From assembly GCF_900156375.1 (NCBI RefSeq), contig NZ_FTNK01000005.1, positions 277,508-341,507 on the forward strand: 64,000 nucleotides of DNA, in the 5' to 3' direction. The notes below the pieces were generated by a model. The model ran no database searches. It was not told where the DNA came from and saw only the letters and a list, made by a program, of their open reading frames with translations. A program made the translations under genes and the position numbers. This stretch comes from Paenibacillus macquariensis (GTDB lineage Bacteria > Bacillota > Bacilli > Paenibacillales > Paenibacillaceae). Shown here in pieces: positions 54,257 to 62,807 of this stretch (positions are counted from its first letter, which is position 1; each line of letters begins with the position of its first letter).

Positions 54257-55259
54257 CGACCCATAGTAAGCTAAGGAAACCGAATAATGGATATAAGATG
54301 GATAACAAATTACTGAAGCCGAATTGACTGAACAGAAAGCATAACATCATGACGGCAATCGCGATTAATTTGGGAGAATATTTAAAATGCTGTTGTAGCT
54401 GTAAGGTGACACCGTATACGTCTGCAACAAATGTTGTAAATATTTCTAAGAAAATGAGCAATACGTAGATCATTTGTACGACAACGCCCAATTGAAAAGC
54501 GATGCTTCCCATGGGGATTTCATATTGCATAATGCCAGGCATATTCGCTGACATCGCAAAATGCGCGGCCATTAACATAAAGCCTACACCTAGCCCCCCG
54601 AGTATGCCTCCCCATCTAATGGCTGAGATACTCTCTGTATGGCTACCAAGAGGTACGAGCACAGCTTGAGCCATTACGAGATTGAAAGCCGTGTATAGAA
54701 TGGGTGATAACCATGCCATGGTTAGGTTACGGTCTGTAGATAAGGTTAGAAAGCTATCTGCATTGGGCATTTGCCATGTACTGGAGATAATGAGTAGTGA
54801 AAGAGTCAACATCATGGGAACAACGATACTGTTCATGTTCATAATGGAGTTCATGCCTCGATTGAGCAGGAAATACGATGCAACCACGGTTAGGATAAGA
54901 CCCGTCTGGTAATGTAGATTGAGGTGTTGGACAAATACGGAACCGGCGCCTGCTAGCATGATGCTATTTACCCCGATGAGAACGAACAGCATGATAATAC
55001 TGATGTATCCACCTGACTTATTTCCAAATAGATGTTTGTTGAGATCCTCATATGATTTGGCACGAATTTGTCGAGAGATGATCATCATTTTCGTACCTAA
55101 CCAAATAAAGAGGACGGATGAAAGAATAATGGTCAATGTAGCCCATTTGCCATATTGGGTGAAGAACTGGAGAATTTCCTGTCCAGTGGCAAATCCTGCG
55201 CCAACAACGGTACCTATGTAAGTGAATGCAATTTGCATAATCCGGACAGCGTTTTTCAT
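54231..55259 (-). CDS. YkvI family membrane protein (APC-like transporter)
   Basis: The 342-residue protein has about 10 membrane helices, starting with FTYIGTVVGAGFATGQEI, an amino-acid transporter-like opening with GAGFATG. It belongs to the YkvI/COG3949 branch of the LeuT-type fold; substrate not known. I start at ATG 55259, with CAAGGAGG 7 bases upstream, and discard a 50-residue in-frame upstream stretch. Its tail overlaps yhaN. It is divergent from xpt. Confidence 0.85.
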   Translation of the reverse strand: MKNAVRIMQIAFTYIGTVVGAGFATGQEILQFFTQYGKWATLTIILSSVLFIWLGTKMMIISRQIRAKSYEDLNKHLFGNKSGGYISIIMLFVLIGVNSIMLAGAGSVFVQHLNLHYQTGLILTVVASYFLLNRGMNSIMNMNSIVVPMMLTLSLLIISSTWQMPNADSFLTLSTDRNLTMAWLSPILYTAFNLVMAQAVLVPLGSHTESISAIRWGGILGGLGVGFMLMAAHFAMSANMPGIMQYEIPMGSIAFQLGVVVQMIYVLLIFLEIFTTFVADVYGVTLQLQQHFKYSPKLIAIAVMMLCFLFSQFGFSNLLSILYPLFGFLSLLWVVKLMVVKK

Positions 55260-55315
55260 CCTTTTCCTCCTTGAACGAATACTGATATTAGTACAAGGTA
55301 TGTTGGAAATGAGAA

Positions 55316-55336
55316 GGACATGACTGTAACATGTCC
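55316..55336. repeat. Hairpin in the xpt upstream region
   Basis: GGACATG pairs with CATGTCC over a 7-base loop. It is not a purine riboswitch: the three-way-junction core is absent. Confidence 0.45.
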
Positions 55337-55407
55337 AAATAACTTGATGTATAGGCTTGAAATATGGTATTTTAACGTCAAAGGATTGGCTTGGGAGGGC
55401 AAATAAC

Positions 55408-55983
55408 ATGATGGAATTATTAAAACAACGTATTATTGAAGAAGGCGTGATCCTATCTGATCAGGTGTTGAAATTGGATGGATTATTGAATCATCAAGTG
55501 GATCCACAACTCACGATGGAGATGGGACGTGAGTTCGCAGCAAGATTTAAGGAATCGGGTATAACGCGAGTACTTACGGTTGAATCCTCTGGGATTGCGG
55601 TTGCTTTTGCTACTGCTTATGAACTCGGAGTACCTCTCGTATTTGCACGCCGTAAAAAAACACTGCTTGCTGATGAAGATGCATACTGTGAACGTGTTCC
55701 TTCTTTTACAAAGGGTATTGTGACAGACATTATGTTATCGCGTCAGTACTTAAATAGTGAAGACCGCGTGTTATTTATCGATGATATTATTGCTAACGGA
55801 GATGCGGCTAGAGGATTGATCAAGATCATTGAACGTTCTGGAGCGGAATTAATAGGTCTTGGGATCGTAATCGAGAAATGTTTCCAAGCAGGGGCACGGA
55901 CGATAAGAGAACAAGGCATCACGTTAGAATCACTTGTAAAGATTGAATCGCTAACCAATGGGACGATAACCTTTGGTGAATAG
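55408..55983 (+). CDS. xpt: Xanthine phosphoribosyltransferase
   Basis: The 191-residue protein matches Bacillus Xpt: VESSGIAVAFATAYELGVP, FARRKKTLLADEDAYCERVPSFT and the PRPP-binding loop VLFIDDIIANGDAARGLI. It salvages xanthine to XMP. I use ATG 55408, 7 bases after GGGAGGGC; a TTG at 55357 in frame is not needed. In Bacillus, xpt is followed by pbuX and preceded by a guanine riboswitch. Neither is present here. Confidence 0.95.
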   Translation: MMELLKQRIIEEGVILSDQVLKLDGLLNHQVDPQLTMEMGREFAARFKESGITRVLTVESSGIAVAFATAYELGVPLVFARRKKTLLADEDAYCERVPSFTKGIVTDIMLSRQYLNSEDRVLFIDDIIANGDAARGLIKIIERSGAELIGLGIVIEKCFQAGARTIREQGITLESLVKIESLTNGTITFGE

Positions 55984-56018
55984 TCGATAATGGACCAAGC
56001 CCAATTTCTTGCAATGAC

Positions 56019-56047
56019 TTTGCAGCTTGTTATTTATCGCTTATAAT
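56019..56047 (+). promoter_or_regulatory. Sigma-A promoter before the 109-residue gene
   Basis: TTTGCA and TATAAT are 17 bp apart; the ribosome binding site follows 20 bp later. Confidence 0.6.
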
Positions 56048-56080
56048 ATAAAGTATAAGAAGGAGAGAGGAGGCAACACA

Positions 56081-56410
56081 ATGGGGAAAGAACCGGTATC
56101 AGAACAATTCTTTATTGATAAGTTGGCCGCATCCAAGGATCATTTCGAACGTGCACTGGATTGTAAGCACACAGAGTTTGATGATCTATATCCCTATATG
56201 CTTGAACATCCTCAATTTTTTTGGTATAAGCGTTATGTCGCCTGGTCAGAATTATTGACTGTTGTGAGCTTATGTGAGGAACTCACCTTTTCGTGGAAGG
56301 AATTGTTCACAACTCAACAAGTGGCGTACTTAGACAGTCGAGTGATGTCAGCTACAGTGTTAGATTTCTGGTTTGAGAAGAACGATAGCAAAGAACATGC
56401 ACAACGGTAA
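56081..56410 (+). CDS. Uncharacterised 109-residue protein
   Basis: The protein starts MGKEPVSEQFFIDKLAAS and is acidic, helical and soluble, with paired aromatic residues in PQFFWYKRYVAWSELL. The ATG at 56081 has GGAGG 7 bases upstream, and a consensus promoter lies above. It has its own terminator. I do not recognise the family and assign no function. Confidence 0.65.
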   Translation: MGKEPVSEQFFIDKLAASKDHFERALDCKHTEFDDLYPYMLEHPQFFWYKRYVAWSELLTVVSLCEELTFSWKELFTTQQVAYLDSRVMSATVLDFWFEKNDSKEHAQR

Positions 56411-56459
56411 TCATGGATAATAATCTACTTTTTTCTTAACTATAGAGATCCAACGATAT

Positions 56460-56490
56460 GGCCTAAATATAATTATTTAGGTCTTTTTTG
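56460..56490 (+). terminator. Terminator after the 109-residue gene
   Basis: GGCCTAAATA pairs with TATTTAGGTC, followed by TTTTTT. Confidence 0.85.
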
Positions 56491-56519
56491 TGAGACACGT
56501 GCCTAGGAGAGTGAAATAA

Positions 56520-56735
56520 ATGATTAGTGATGAGGAATTGAATGCTTTTCGTGTTGGTGGAGAGAAGGTTCGCGTCGTACGTGATTCAGAAAAGAGCAAT
56601 GATGTAAGAGGCATTGTCGTGGCTTGGGATGAGTATCAGGTATTAATTCGTCGACCTAATCGTAATGTGGTTAAGTTGGATCGAAAGTACTTCTATCAAT
56701 TAGCAAGTGAGCCACGTCCAGATCTATTCGCATAA
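56520..56735 (+). CDS. Uncharacterised 71-residue protein
   Basis: The frame begins MISDEELNAFRVGGEKVRVV and ends SEPRPDLFA. The pattern GEKVRVVRD..VRGIVVAWDEYQVLIRRPN..VVKLDRKYFYQL is a small all-beta fold reminiscent of SH3/KOW-like proteins. CTAGGAGAG is 8 bases before the ATG. It sits between terminators, so it is its own transcript. No assignment beyond fold impression. Confidence 0.7.
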   Translation: MISDEELNAFRVGGEKVRVVRDSEKSNDVRGIVVAWDEYQVLIRRPNRNVVKLDRKYFYQLASEPRPDLFA

Positions 56736-56789
56736 TGGACAAGTCTATCAATGGAGATCAGATCTTATCATCGAAGTAAGAAGTACAGG

Positions 56790-56817
56790 AGCCGTCCGAA
56801 TTTGGACGGTTTTTTCA
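56790..56817 (+). terminator. Terminator after the 71-residue gene
   Basis: GCCGTCCGAATTTGGACGGT forms an 8-bp stem, followed by TTTTT. Confidence 0.88.
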
Positions 56818-56841
56818 TTGTATACAATTAGACAAATAGAA

Positions 56842-56870
56842 AAGAAGCCTTATTAATTAAGGCTTCTTTT
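56842..56870. terminator. Probable original tRNA-Leu terminator at the left island edge
   Basis: AAGAAGCCTTATTAATTAAGGCTTCTT is a perfect palindrome with a T-tract on the minus strand. It lies just outside the left tRNA fragment in the orientation of the tRNA gene, which fits the terminator that followed tRNA-Leu before the insertion. Confidence 0.7.
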
Positions 56871-56877
56871 CTTTAAG

Positions 56878-56929
56878 ATAGGATGCGGCCAAGAGGATTC
56901 GAACCTCCACGGTTGTTACACCACTAGAA
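56878..56929 (-). repeat. Left attachment-site copy: 3' fragment of tRNA-Leu
   Basis: A 52-bp sequence matches 60085-60136 with one change (ATT versus ACT at 56898-56900). It contains 46 bases of the tRNA 3' end (56884-56929) from the anticodon arm to the discriminator base, and no 5' half. This is the direct repeat left by site-specific integration into a tRNA gene. Confidence 0.85.
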
Positions 56930-57265
56930 AATTTACAATTGATACTTACTCTACACATCGGAATCGTTGGCTGAAATCGCAATCAAGACAAGTGATTTCC
57001 GTTGATGGACCGATTTGTTCGTGATACGTTCGACGAATTGCTATCGTACCAATGTTAGAATAAATATTAGAAGAAAGTAAATTGACTCCTACACTATATA
57101 TTTAACAACCACTATCTGCTACAGGTTTGAGATTACCTATTATCAAGACCATTGTGGAAAATCACAATTTGGACTTGGGGTTTGAATTAATAAAATAAAA
57201 GGTTAGCGTTTTTTGTAACATTCGCGTAACACAACTGGTCTATTCTGATCAAGGAGGTGCGATAC
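56930..57265. other. Island left arm, no clear gene
   Basis: These 336 bp between the left attachment copy and the lipoprotein gene contain only short broken frames. I cannot recognise an integrase remnant in them. The right part is AT-rich and should hold the promoter for the lipoprotein gene. Confidence 0.5.
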
Positions 57266-59572
57266 ATGAGAAAAATAAGTACAATCGTGTTAATTGCTAC
57301 AATGGCAACAAATATTCTTACAGGGTGTGTAAACGACAAAAAAATACCAAGCAAAGAGGTCCTTTCACAAACAGATAATTTAGACTTTAACTTTAGTGTA
57401 GATCCGGAGACACTAGCAATTGAGGTGAAGTCCAATGGAATTACTGAGATAGCCTCTGAACCTTTGGAGAAAAAGAAAGTCTCAAATTTAAAAGACAATG
57501 GAGATAACGTTAGCTGGAACTATCTGGAACAAGGAATTGGTGTTGATATTGAGAAAAAAGACAAATATGTTGATGTGACCATAAAATCTAGCAAAGATGA
57601 TGAAAACATGTTTGAATTTCCAAAAGTGAAAGGTGAAGGATATATGCTCCCATTGAATGAAGGGAAGTATATTCCAAGCAATGATTCTATTTGGAAAGAT
57701 TATTTGAGCGAAGAAAAAATGAAGGTAATTGAGGCTTTATCTATGCAGTTTTTTGCTGTTGATAAAAGTAAATATTCGTTAGTATATATTATTAAAAATC
57801 CCTTTAATAATAAAATTACGTTTAATACAGAAAATAATATTGAGTTTACTTTTAATCATGAGTTTCCATCTATCAATAAACAGAAGGAATATGGCTTTAG
57901 AATATATGTAACGGAAAAAAATCCAGTTCATATTGCAAAGACCTATAAAAATTATTTAATTGAACAAGGTGACTTCAAAACCTTAGTGGATAAGGCTGAA
58001 GAAAATAGTAATATTGAAAAACTTTACGGTGCACCTCATGCTTATTTTTGGGACAGAACTGTGATTTCAGAAGAAAATATAAAATGGGCAAAACTGAAAG
58101 ACAGTTTTCCCGAAAAACTGAGATTATGGATTCAGGGGTTATTAACTACTAAGGTTGAGGATGGTTCAGAACTTTCATCGGCATTTGAAGATTTAAATAA
58201 CTTAGATTATTTAGACAAATACACTAAGAATAGAATAGTAAAAGGCTTAAGTGCCGTAATGCAACTAAAAGAATTCTATAATCCGGAAATATTTAGTGAG
58301 TCAGATAAAGAAACTCAGAAGCTATTAAACGCGGGCTTAGAAAATTTAAATCCCGTTGAATTAATTAACCTAAATAAGAGATTATTAAAAAGCATACTTG
58401 GCGATGTAGTTGACCCAATAGAGAAGTGGGCAGATGCTAATACTGTAGATGTGATAAAGGATATGAAGAATTCAGGGTTAGAAAATATGTGGATTGGCTT
58501 AGATGACTGGCAGGAAGGATTCATTAAACTAGAGTTAGTCAAAGAGGCAGAAGACCAAGGCTATCTGATTGGCGCCTATGATTCGTATCATTCCATCCAT
58601 GAACCAGGTAAAGAGCAGTGGGTAACTGCTAAGTTTAAGGATACTTCACTTTACGAGAATGCAACTGTAACCAATAAAGATGGAGATAAGATCGAAGGAT
58701 TCCAGGGGCAAGGTAGAAAGCTAAATCCGACGCTTGCAATGCCTAGTGTAAAAGAAAGAATAACTTCGATTCTAAATACTGGTGTAGCATTTAACTCATG
58801 GTTTTTAGACACAGATGGCACTGGCGAGATTTATGATGACTATTCACCAGAGCATGTTACAACGGAAGAGGAAGATATTCAGGCTAGAATTCAGAGAATG
58901 GAGTATCTGCAAAAAGAATGGGGTATGGTAGTTGGAACGGAGGGCGGAAATGATTTTGCTAACAAAACAATTGCCTTCGCACATGGAATAGAAACACCGT
59001 CATTTTCTTGGATGGATGAGGACATGGGGAAAAATAAAGAAAGTGAGTATTATGTAGGAAGATACTATTCGAGTAATGGTGGGGTTCCGGAACTGTTTTC
59101 TAAACAAATACCTGTAAAGGATAAGTACAAGAAGTTATTTTTGGATTCATACTACACGATTCCTTTATATAAGTTGGTTTACAACGATTCAGTGATCACC
59201 ACTCATTGGTGGGGATGGGGAACCTTAAAATTTGAAGATGAGATATCAAATAGGATGTTGTATGAGATACTATATAATGTACCTCCCTTATATCATATAG
59301 ATAAACAGGAGTGGGAAAAACATAAAGAAACAATAGTAAAGCATTCTAAGGTATGGTCGAATTTCAGCAAAAAAGCAATAAAGCAAGAAATGACAGATTT
59401 CCAAATGATATCAGATGATAGACTCGTTCAAATGACTGAATATGGTGAAGCATTAAGTGTAGTAGCCAATTTCTCAGAAGATGAATTTAACTATCAAGGT
59501 CAGACAATACCGGGGAAATCAGCGTTAATTATTGATGGAGATAGTAATACTATCTATACACCAGAAAAGTAA
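57266..59572 (+). CDS. Lipoprotein glycoside hydrolase, GH101/GH129-like
   Basis: The 768-residue protein has a lipoprotein signal peptide (RKISTIVLIATMATNILTGC, lipobox Cys 21). Beta-rich N-terminal modules are followed by a catalytic barrel around residues 420-650. The stretch WFLDTDGTGEIYDDYSPEH (Asp 515) and VVGTEGGND (Glu 559) have the look and spacing of nucleophile and acid/base in GH129/GH101 alpha-N-acetylgalactosaminidases. It would cleave mucin-type or related glycans at the cell surface. Codon use is clearly more AT-rich than neighbours, with runs of AAA, GAT and AAT. It starts at ATG 57266, 8 bases after AAGGAGG. The family is my recognition, not a search result. Confidence 0.7.
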   Translation: MRKISTIVLIATMATNILTGCVNDKKIPSKEVLSQTDNLDFNFSVDPETLAIEVKSNGITEIASEPLEKKKVSNLKDNGDNVSWNYLEQGIGVDIEKKDKYVDVTIKSSKDDENMFEFPKVKGEGYMLPLNEGKYIPSNDSIWKDYLSEEKMKVIEALSMQFFAVDKSKYSLVYIIKNPFNNKITFNTENNIEFTFNHEFPSINKQKEYGFRIYVTEKNPVHIAKTYKNYLIEQGDFKTLVDKAEENSNIEKLYGAPHAYFWDRTVISEENIKWAKLKDSFPEKLRLWIQGLLTTKVEDGSELSSAFEDLNNLDYLDKYTKNRIVKGLSAVMQLKEFYNPEIFSESDKETQKLLNAGLENLNPVELINLNKRLLKSILGDVVDPIEKWADANTVDVIKDMKNSGLENMWIGLDDWQEGFIKLELVKEAEDQGYLIGAYDSYHSIHEPGKEQWVTAKFKDTSLYENATVTNKDGDKIEGFQGQGRKLNPTLAMPSVKERITSILNTGVAFNSWFLDTDGTGEIYDDYSPEHVTTEEEDIQARIQRMEYLQKEWGMVVGTEGGNDFANKTIAFAHGIETPSFSWMDEDMGKNKESEYYVGRYYSSNGGVPELFSKQIPVKDKYKKLFLDSYYTIPLYKLVYNDSVITTHWWGWGTLKFEDEISNRMLYEILYNVPPLYHIDKQEWEKHKETIVKHSKVWSNFSKKAIKQEMTDFQMISDDRLVQMTEYGEALSVVANFSEDEFNYQGQTIPGKSALIIDGDSNTIYTPEK

Positions 59573-59641
59573 GCGTGAAATTATCCGTATTTTAACTGGT
59601 TGTTTTCCTTAAGACAATTTCCAAGAGGCTAAATCTGAACG

Positions 59642-59974
59642 CTAAGAAAGTACGTGCCGAATAACGCCCACCTGTCTAACAGGTGGGCGTTTGTGTATGG
59701 TTTTATTCGGAAGGCAATCTATCGGAAGAGACTTCGACCATTCGACCATAGAAGTAGTTGTTCCAGCGCTTTTCGAATCAGTCCGATCGATTATAGATAA
59801 TTGTTCCAATACATGAGTTAAGTATATCAATGGATTCAACTGATGTTCTTTCGCAGTTTCCACAATACTATAGACGATGGCTCTTGCTTTTGCACCTTTT
59901 ATCGATTGGGCAAAGGGCCAGTCCCGATTACCAATAAAATTCTGAATTGCAAATATAAGCAACAAAAAAACCAC
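59642..59974 (-). pseudogene. IS66-family transposase, C-terminal remnant
   Basis: The protein part IGNRDWPFAQSIKGAKARAI and SIVETAKEHQLNPLIYLTHV corresponds to the extreme C-terminus of IS66 TnpC (the IGR.NW.F....GA.A.A.VYS..ETAK.NGLNP pattern). Only about 80 conserved residues remain; the catalytic DDE region is missing. It is a truncated relic inside the tRNA-Leu island. The first residues before IGNRDW are unrelated. Confidence 0.75.
59663..59691. terminator. GC-rich hairpin at the end of the IS66 remnant
   Basis: AACGCCCACCTGT pairs perfectly with ACAGGTGGGCGTT around CTA, followed on the plus strand by TTGTG. Probably the terminator of the hydrolase gene. Confidence 0.75.
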
Positions 59975-60015
59975 TTAATTATCATGAATTTAGTGTCATG
60001 ATAATTAAGTGGTTT
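59968..60015 (-). terminator. Terminator for the reconstituted tRNA-Leu
   Basis: A perfect 20-bp inverted repeat (59968-59987 with 59996-60015) ends in TTTTTTT on the minus strand. It lies 75 bp past the 3' end of tRNA-Leu, inside the island. Confidence 0.8.
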
Positions 60016-60084
60016 AGTTTTACAAAATGGGGTCTAATATCGACCACTAGATTATTCACCTGTGGATAAGTCGATAAAAACCTT

Positions 60085-60136
60085 ATAGGATGCGGCCAAG
60101 AGGACTCGAACCTCCACGGTTGTTACACCACTAGAA
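60085..60136 (-). repeat. Right attachment-site copy within tRNA-Leu
   Basis: Direct repeat of 56878-56929, with one mismatch, 3,207 bp away. Identity begins at the anticodon arm of the tRNA, a classic crossover position for tyrosine integrases. Confidence 0.85.
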
Positions 60137-60174
60137 CCTGAATCTAGCGCGTCTGCCAATTCCGCCATGACCGC
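60091..60174 (-). tRNA. tRNA-Leu (anticodon CAG)
   Basis: The 84-base minus-strand gene folds as a long-variable-arm tRNA. The acceptor stem is GCGGTCA with TGGCCGC, the anticodon stem CTAGA/TCTAG encloses TTCAGGT, giving CAG, and the T arm contains GGTTCGAGTCC. Discriminator base A; CCA is not encoded. It reads CUG codons. The promoter lies upstream at 60206-60235, and the gene is the insertion site of the adjacent island. Confidence 0.95.
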
Positions 60175-60205
60175 AAATCTAGATAAGTAAATCTTTGTAA
60201 GGAAT

Positions 60206-60235
60206 ATTTTAACATATGCCCGGGAGTACAGTCAA
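60206..60235 (-). promoter_or_regulatory. Promoter of tRNA-Leu
   Basis: On the minus strand TTGACT and TAAAAT are separated by 18 bp, 32 bp upstream of the tRNA. Confidence 0.65.
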
Positions 60236-60423
60236 TCCAATGATGAACGATATAAATAGACAATTTCATACTGGAGCCAACAGTATTTTTTTTAGAAAAT
60301 ATAATACAAATGGTTTTTATTGGATTACACTATAATGGTGTTGGTTTTTATTGCTTTTTAATATAATCTATGCTGTAAAATTGCGGTGAAAATATTTTCA
60401 TATAATGGAGGGAAGCTAATACA

Positions 60424-61377
60424 ATGAGGGTCAAGCGTCGTTATATGGTTGCTCTAGTGATTCTGCTATTGATTGCTTCAGGATATACATACCAGGCGGC
60501 CGGAGTGAGAAAAGATATGAAAGAGATGCTTCCACCAGGTCAAATGATTGACATCAATGGTCATCGGATGCATATCTATGCAAACGGGAAGAAAGAGGGG
60601 GAATATACGATGGTCCTAACCTCGGGAAGCGGTACCACGTCACCATTTGCAGACTTTTATCCCTTGTACAGCAGGCTTAATGTTAACAGGCATGTCGTTC
60701 TATATGAGAGACCGGGTTACGGCTGGAGCGAACCCACCGAGGATAACCGAGATATTGATGTGATCACAGCAGAATTGCATGAGCTACTGAAAGAGTCGGG
60801 AGAGCAAGGACCGTATGTACTAATGGCACATTCCATGGGATCACTCGAAATGATCCGTTTTGCGCAGCTTTATCCTAACGAAGTGTTAGCGCTTGTCATG
60901 ATTGATGGGATTAGCCCGCAGTATGCCAGAGATTTCCGTATGACACCTTTAATGAAGGTGGGCTGGGAAGCTATGCGTGCGGCCAAAAATTCGGGATTAC
61001 TGAGAGGCCTAAGCGAGTTCGGTGTGACGGACGAACTGTTCATTGACATTGCGGAACTGCCACAAGAGCTCAGTGATACCAAAGTGGTGATGTCACTCAA
61101 GAATATAAATAACGACAATATGAAAGTTGAAATGAATGCAATGAGCGAGAATGGACAAAAGGTATTGGCGGGTGACTCACTTGGTGATTTGCCAATGCTG
61201 CAGTTCTACGCTACAAATAATGGTTACAAGAACTGGGAAGAGACGCAGGATCAACTAAAAGGATTGTCCACCGATGTCAAACAAGTTGTATTTCCCGACG
61301 CCAAGCATTACATCCATCATCAGAAAAGTAAGGAAATTGTAGAGGAATTGGATGAGTTCCTTGCTCAATTACATTGA
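60424..61377 (+). CDS. Membrane-anchored alpha/beta hydrolase
   Basis: The 317-residue protein has an N-terminal membrane segment (VALVILLLIASGYTYQA), then an alpha/beta hydrolase fold: VLTSGSGTTSPF (oxyanion), YERPGYGWSEP, the nucleophile elbow MAHSMGSLEMIRFA, and DAKHYIHH with the catalytic His. The function is unknown; esterase or lipase-like. GGAGGGAAG is 9 bases before ATG. It starts 250 bp from the tRNA on the opposite strand. Confidence 0.87.
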   Translation: MRVKRRYMVALVILLLIASGYTYQAAGVRKDMKEMLPPGQMIDINGHRMHIYANGKKEGEYTMVLTSGSGTTSPFADFYPLYSRLNVNRHVVLYERPGYGWSEPTEDNRDIDVITAELHELLKESGEQGPYVLMAHSMGSLEMIRFAQLYPNEVLALVMIDGISPQYARDFRMTPLMKVGWEAMRAAKNSGLLRGLSEFGVTDELFIDIAELPQELSDTKVVMSLKNINNDNMKVEMNAMSENGQKVLAGDSLGDLPMLQFYATNNGYKNWEETQDQLKGLSTDVKQVVFPDAKHYIHHQKSKEIVEELDEFLAQLH

Positions 61378-61618
61378 TGAAGCTATCCATTAAATGAATC
61401 CAATCCATAATAGAAATATATAAATTCTAATGATAACTTTAGACCTCGTTAGCGATTAATGCTACGGGGTATTTTGTAGTGGATTCGTGTCATGATTCAG
61501 ACCTTCGTTGGAATTACCATTGATGCGATAAGTTGACCGCTGTATCGTACGAAATTGACCAGAGTATAGTCTGTCTAATCCGTATATCATTGATCACGTG
61601 GAATTAAGAAGCAGTCTA
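61378..61618. other. Intergenic DNA, no gene seen
   Basis: These 241 bp hold only short stop-rich frames. It may be older decayed coding DNA leading to the SLH remnant. Confidence 0.4.
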
Positions 61619-61776
61619 AAGACAGTGGAACTGGAACCAATCCAAGTGGTGGTAAACAACACCTACAGCTCCAGTTGTTCCAACAGCAACTAAAGTGAAC
61701 TTCTCAGACATTTCGAAACAATAGGCAAGAGTGTGATTGCGCCGGCAGCAAGTCGTGGTTTCATAAATGGTTAACC
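61619..61776 (+). pseudogene. Remnant of a surface protein with an S-layer homology domain
   Basis: Three adjacent reading frames read a Gly/Ser linker SGTGTNPSGGKQ, then TPTAPVVPTATKVNFSDISK, then GKSVIAPAASRGFING. Joined, they resemble an SLH domain (FSDISxHWGKxxIxxAxxxGFINGYPDG), which anchors proteins to cell-wall polymers. At least two frameshifts or small deletions (near 61655 and 61720) and a stop where GYPDG should follow show decay. No upstream part of the gene is seen. Confidence 0.5.
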
Positions 61777-61815
61777 AAGGCCATCCTTCAGGGGTGAGCC
61801 TTGGTTCTTTGTTTT
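61774..61815 (+). terminator. Terminator at the end of the SLH remnant
   Basis: ACCAAGGC pairs with GCCTTGGT, followed by TCTTTGTTTT. It may be what is left of the surface protein gene's terminator. Confidence 0.75.
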
Positions 61816-61908
61816 ATCATGATATTAGATTCCCAGAACTCTATAGATGGGTTAATATGGATGTGGAATGTTTTTACAAGTAAAGTTGTTGTGGGAGGAG
61901 AGAACGGC

Positions 61909-62439
61909 ATGACTTTGATCTTATTGATGGGGATTCTTGTAATATTAGTTGTTAAATTCAATAAAAAACCAATCACAAAGATAGTTCGTAACGATAATAA
62001 AATGGTTCAAAGACTAAGAATTACGAAGTGGTATCAAAATCATTGGTTGGGAGGCGTTTTCCTGTTCGTTGTTAATTCGGTTCTATTTTCTTCTACACTA
62101 TTTGGAATTTATTTAGCCATATATTTTTCAATGTCATTTCTGCTATTGCTCGTAATCCTCTTTGGAGTCATTGGAAGTATCTATTCATGGTTAATACTAA
62201 ATAATGCATGGCAAGGGAGTAAAGGTAATCGTGTGAAGATGGGACTAGTAGGGAGTGGATTTTATGCTTTGTTGGCGCTAATATTAGTTTATTTGTGGCT
62301 AACATTAAAACCAACTTATCCAGGTGAGGATACCTTTATGGGCGGTATCGGGATACTATTCGGAATAATAGCTACAATGGTTGCATTTAGTACATGTTTT
62401 GTCGTTACAAGTTATTCAAAGAATGAAGAAACTACCTAG
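61909..62439 (+). CDS. Uncharacterised membrane protein
   Basis: The 176-residue protein has about five hydrophobic segments (TLILLMGILVILVV, GVFLFVVNSVLFSSTLFG, FLLLLVILFGVIGSI, FYALLALILVYLWL, GIGILFGIIATMVAF). I start at ATG 61909 because GGAGGAGAG is 8 bases upstream; a longer in-frame start has no binding site. I do not recognise the family. Confidence 0.6.
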   Translation: MTLILLMGILVILVVKFNKKPITKIVRNDNKMVQRLRITKWYQNHWLGGVFLFVVNSVLFSSTLFGIYLAIYFSMSFLLLLVILFGVIGSIYSWLILNNAWQGSKGNRVKMGLVGSGFYALLALILVYLWLTLKPTYPGEDTFMGGIGILFGIIATMVAFSTCFVVTSYSKNEETT

Positions 62440-62807
62440 TTGCTAACAACATCTGATATGCAAGATTCCAGCGCTATCGAGTTCTGGGTTTCGGAAAATA
62501 ATGTTGGGTTTAACGTGAGGGAATAAGGGGTGTAACTGTGTGAGTACCTACTCCAATTACGTTATAAAGTTCTCCGGTATGAAAATGAATAATACCTGAA
62601 ATTTGGATCCTTAATGCGTTATGCATGAGGTTCACCCCTAATATGAAAGAACTGTTTTGTTGCAGAAAAAGAAGACTACAGGAAATCCGCAGTCTTGATG
62701 AGTTATGTGAATGATAAAATTAAAAAATAGGACCTATGCGGATCAGAACTAAGGAAGCGTTGACAATGGGTGTGCCGTCAAACCCGCTGAATAAAGCTGT
62801 GAAGGTG
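62440..62807. other. Intergenic region with a possible 38-residue minus-strand gene
   Basis: The clearest item is a minus-strand frame 62510-62626 with AGGGGTGA 5 bases before its ATG. The rest has short frames and an AAGACT/AGTCTT hairpin at 62670-62695. Confidence 0.4.
62510..62626 (-). CDS. Possible small protein, 38 residues
   Basis: It starts MHNALRIQISGIIHFHTGEL and ends TVTPLIPSR. A good ribosome binding site (TTAGGGGTGA) supports it. It could be a relic of a larger gene; I do not recognise it. Confidence 0.3.
   Translation of the reverse strand: MHNALRIQISGIIHFHTGELYNVIGVGTHTVTPLIPSR

Noticed and set aside
55260..55407. Purine riboswitch before xpt
   Set aside because: The conserved junction sequences were not found; only a simple 7-bp hairpin is present.
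56884..56929. A second tRNA-Leu gene
   Set aside because: Only the 3' 46 bases are present; the acceptor 5' strand, D arm and most of the anticodon arm are missing. It is the attachment-site copy.
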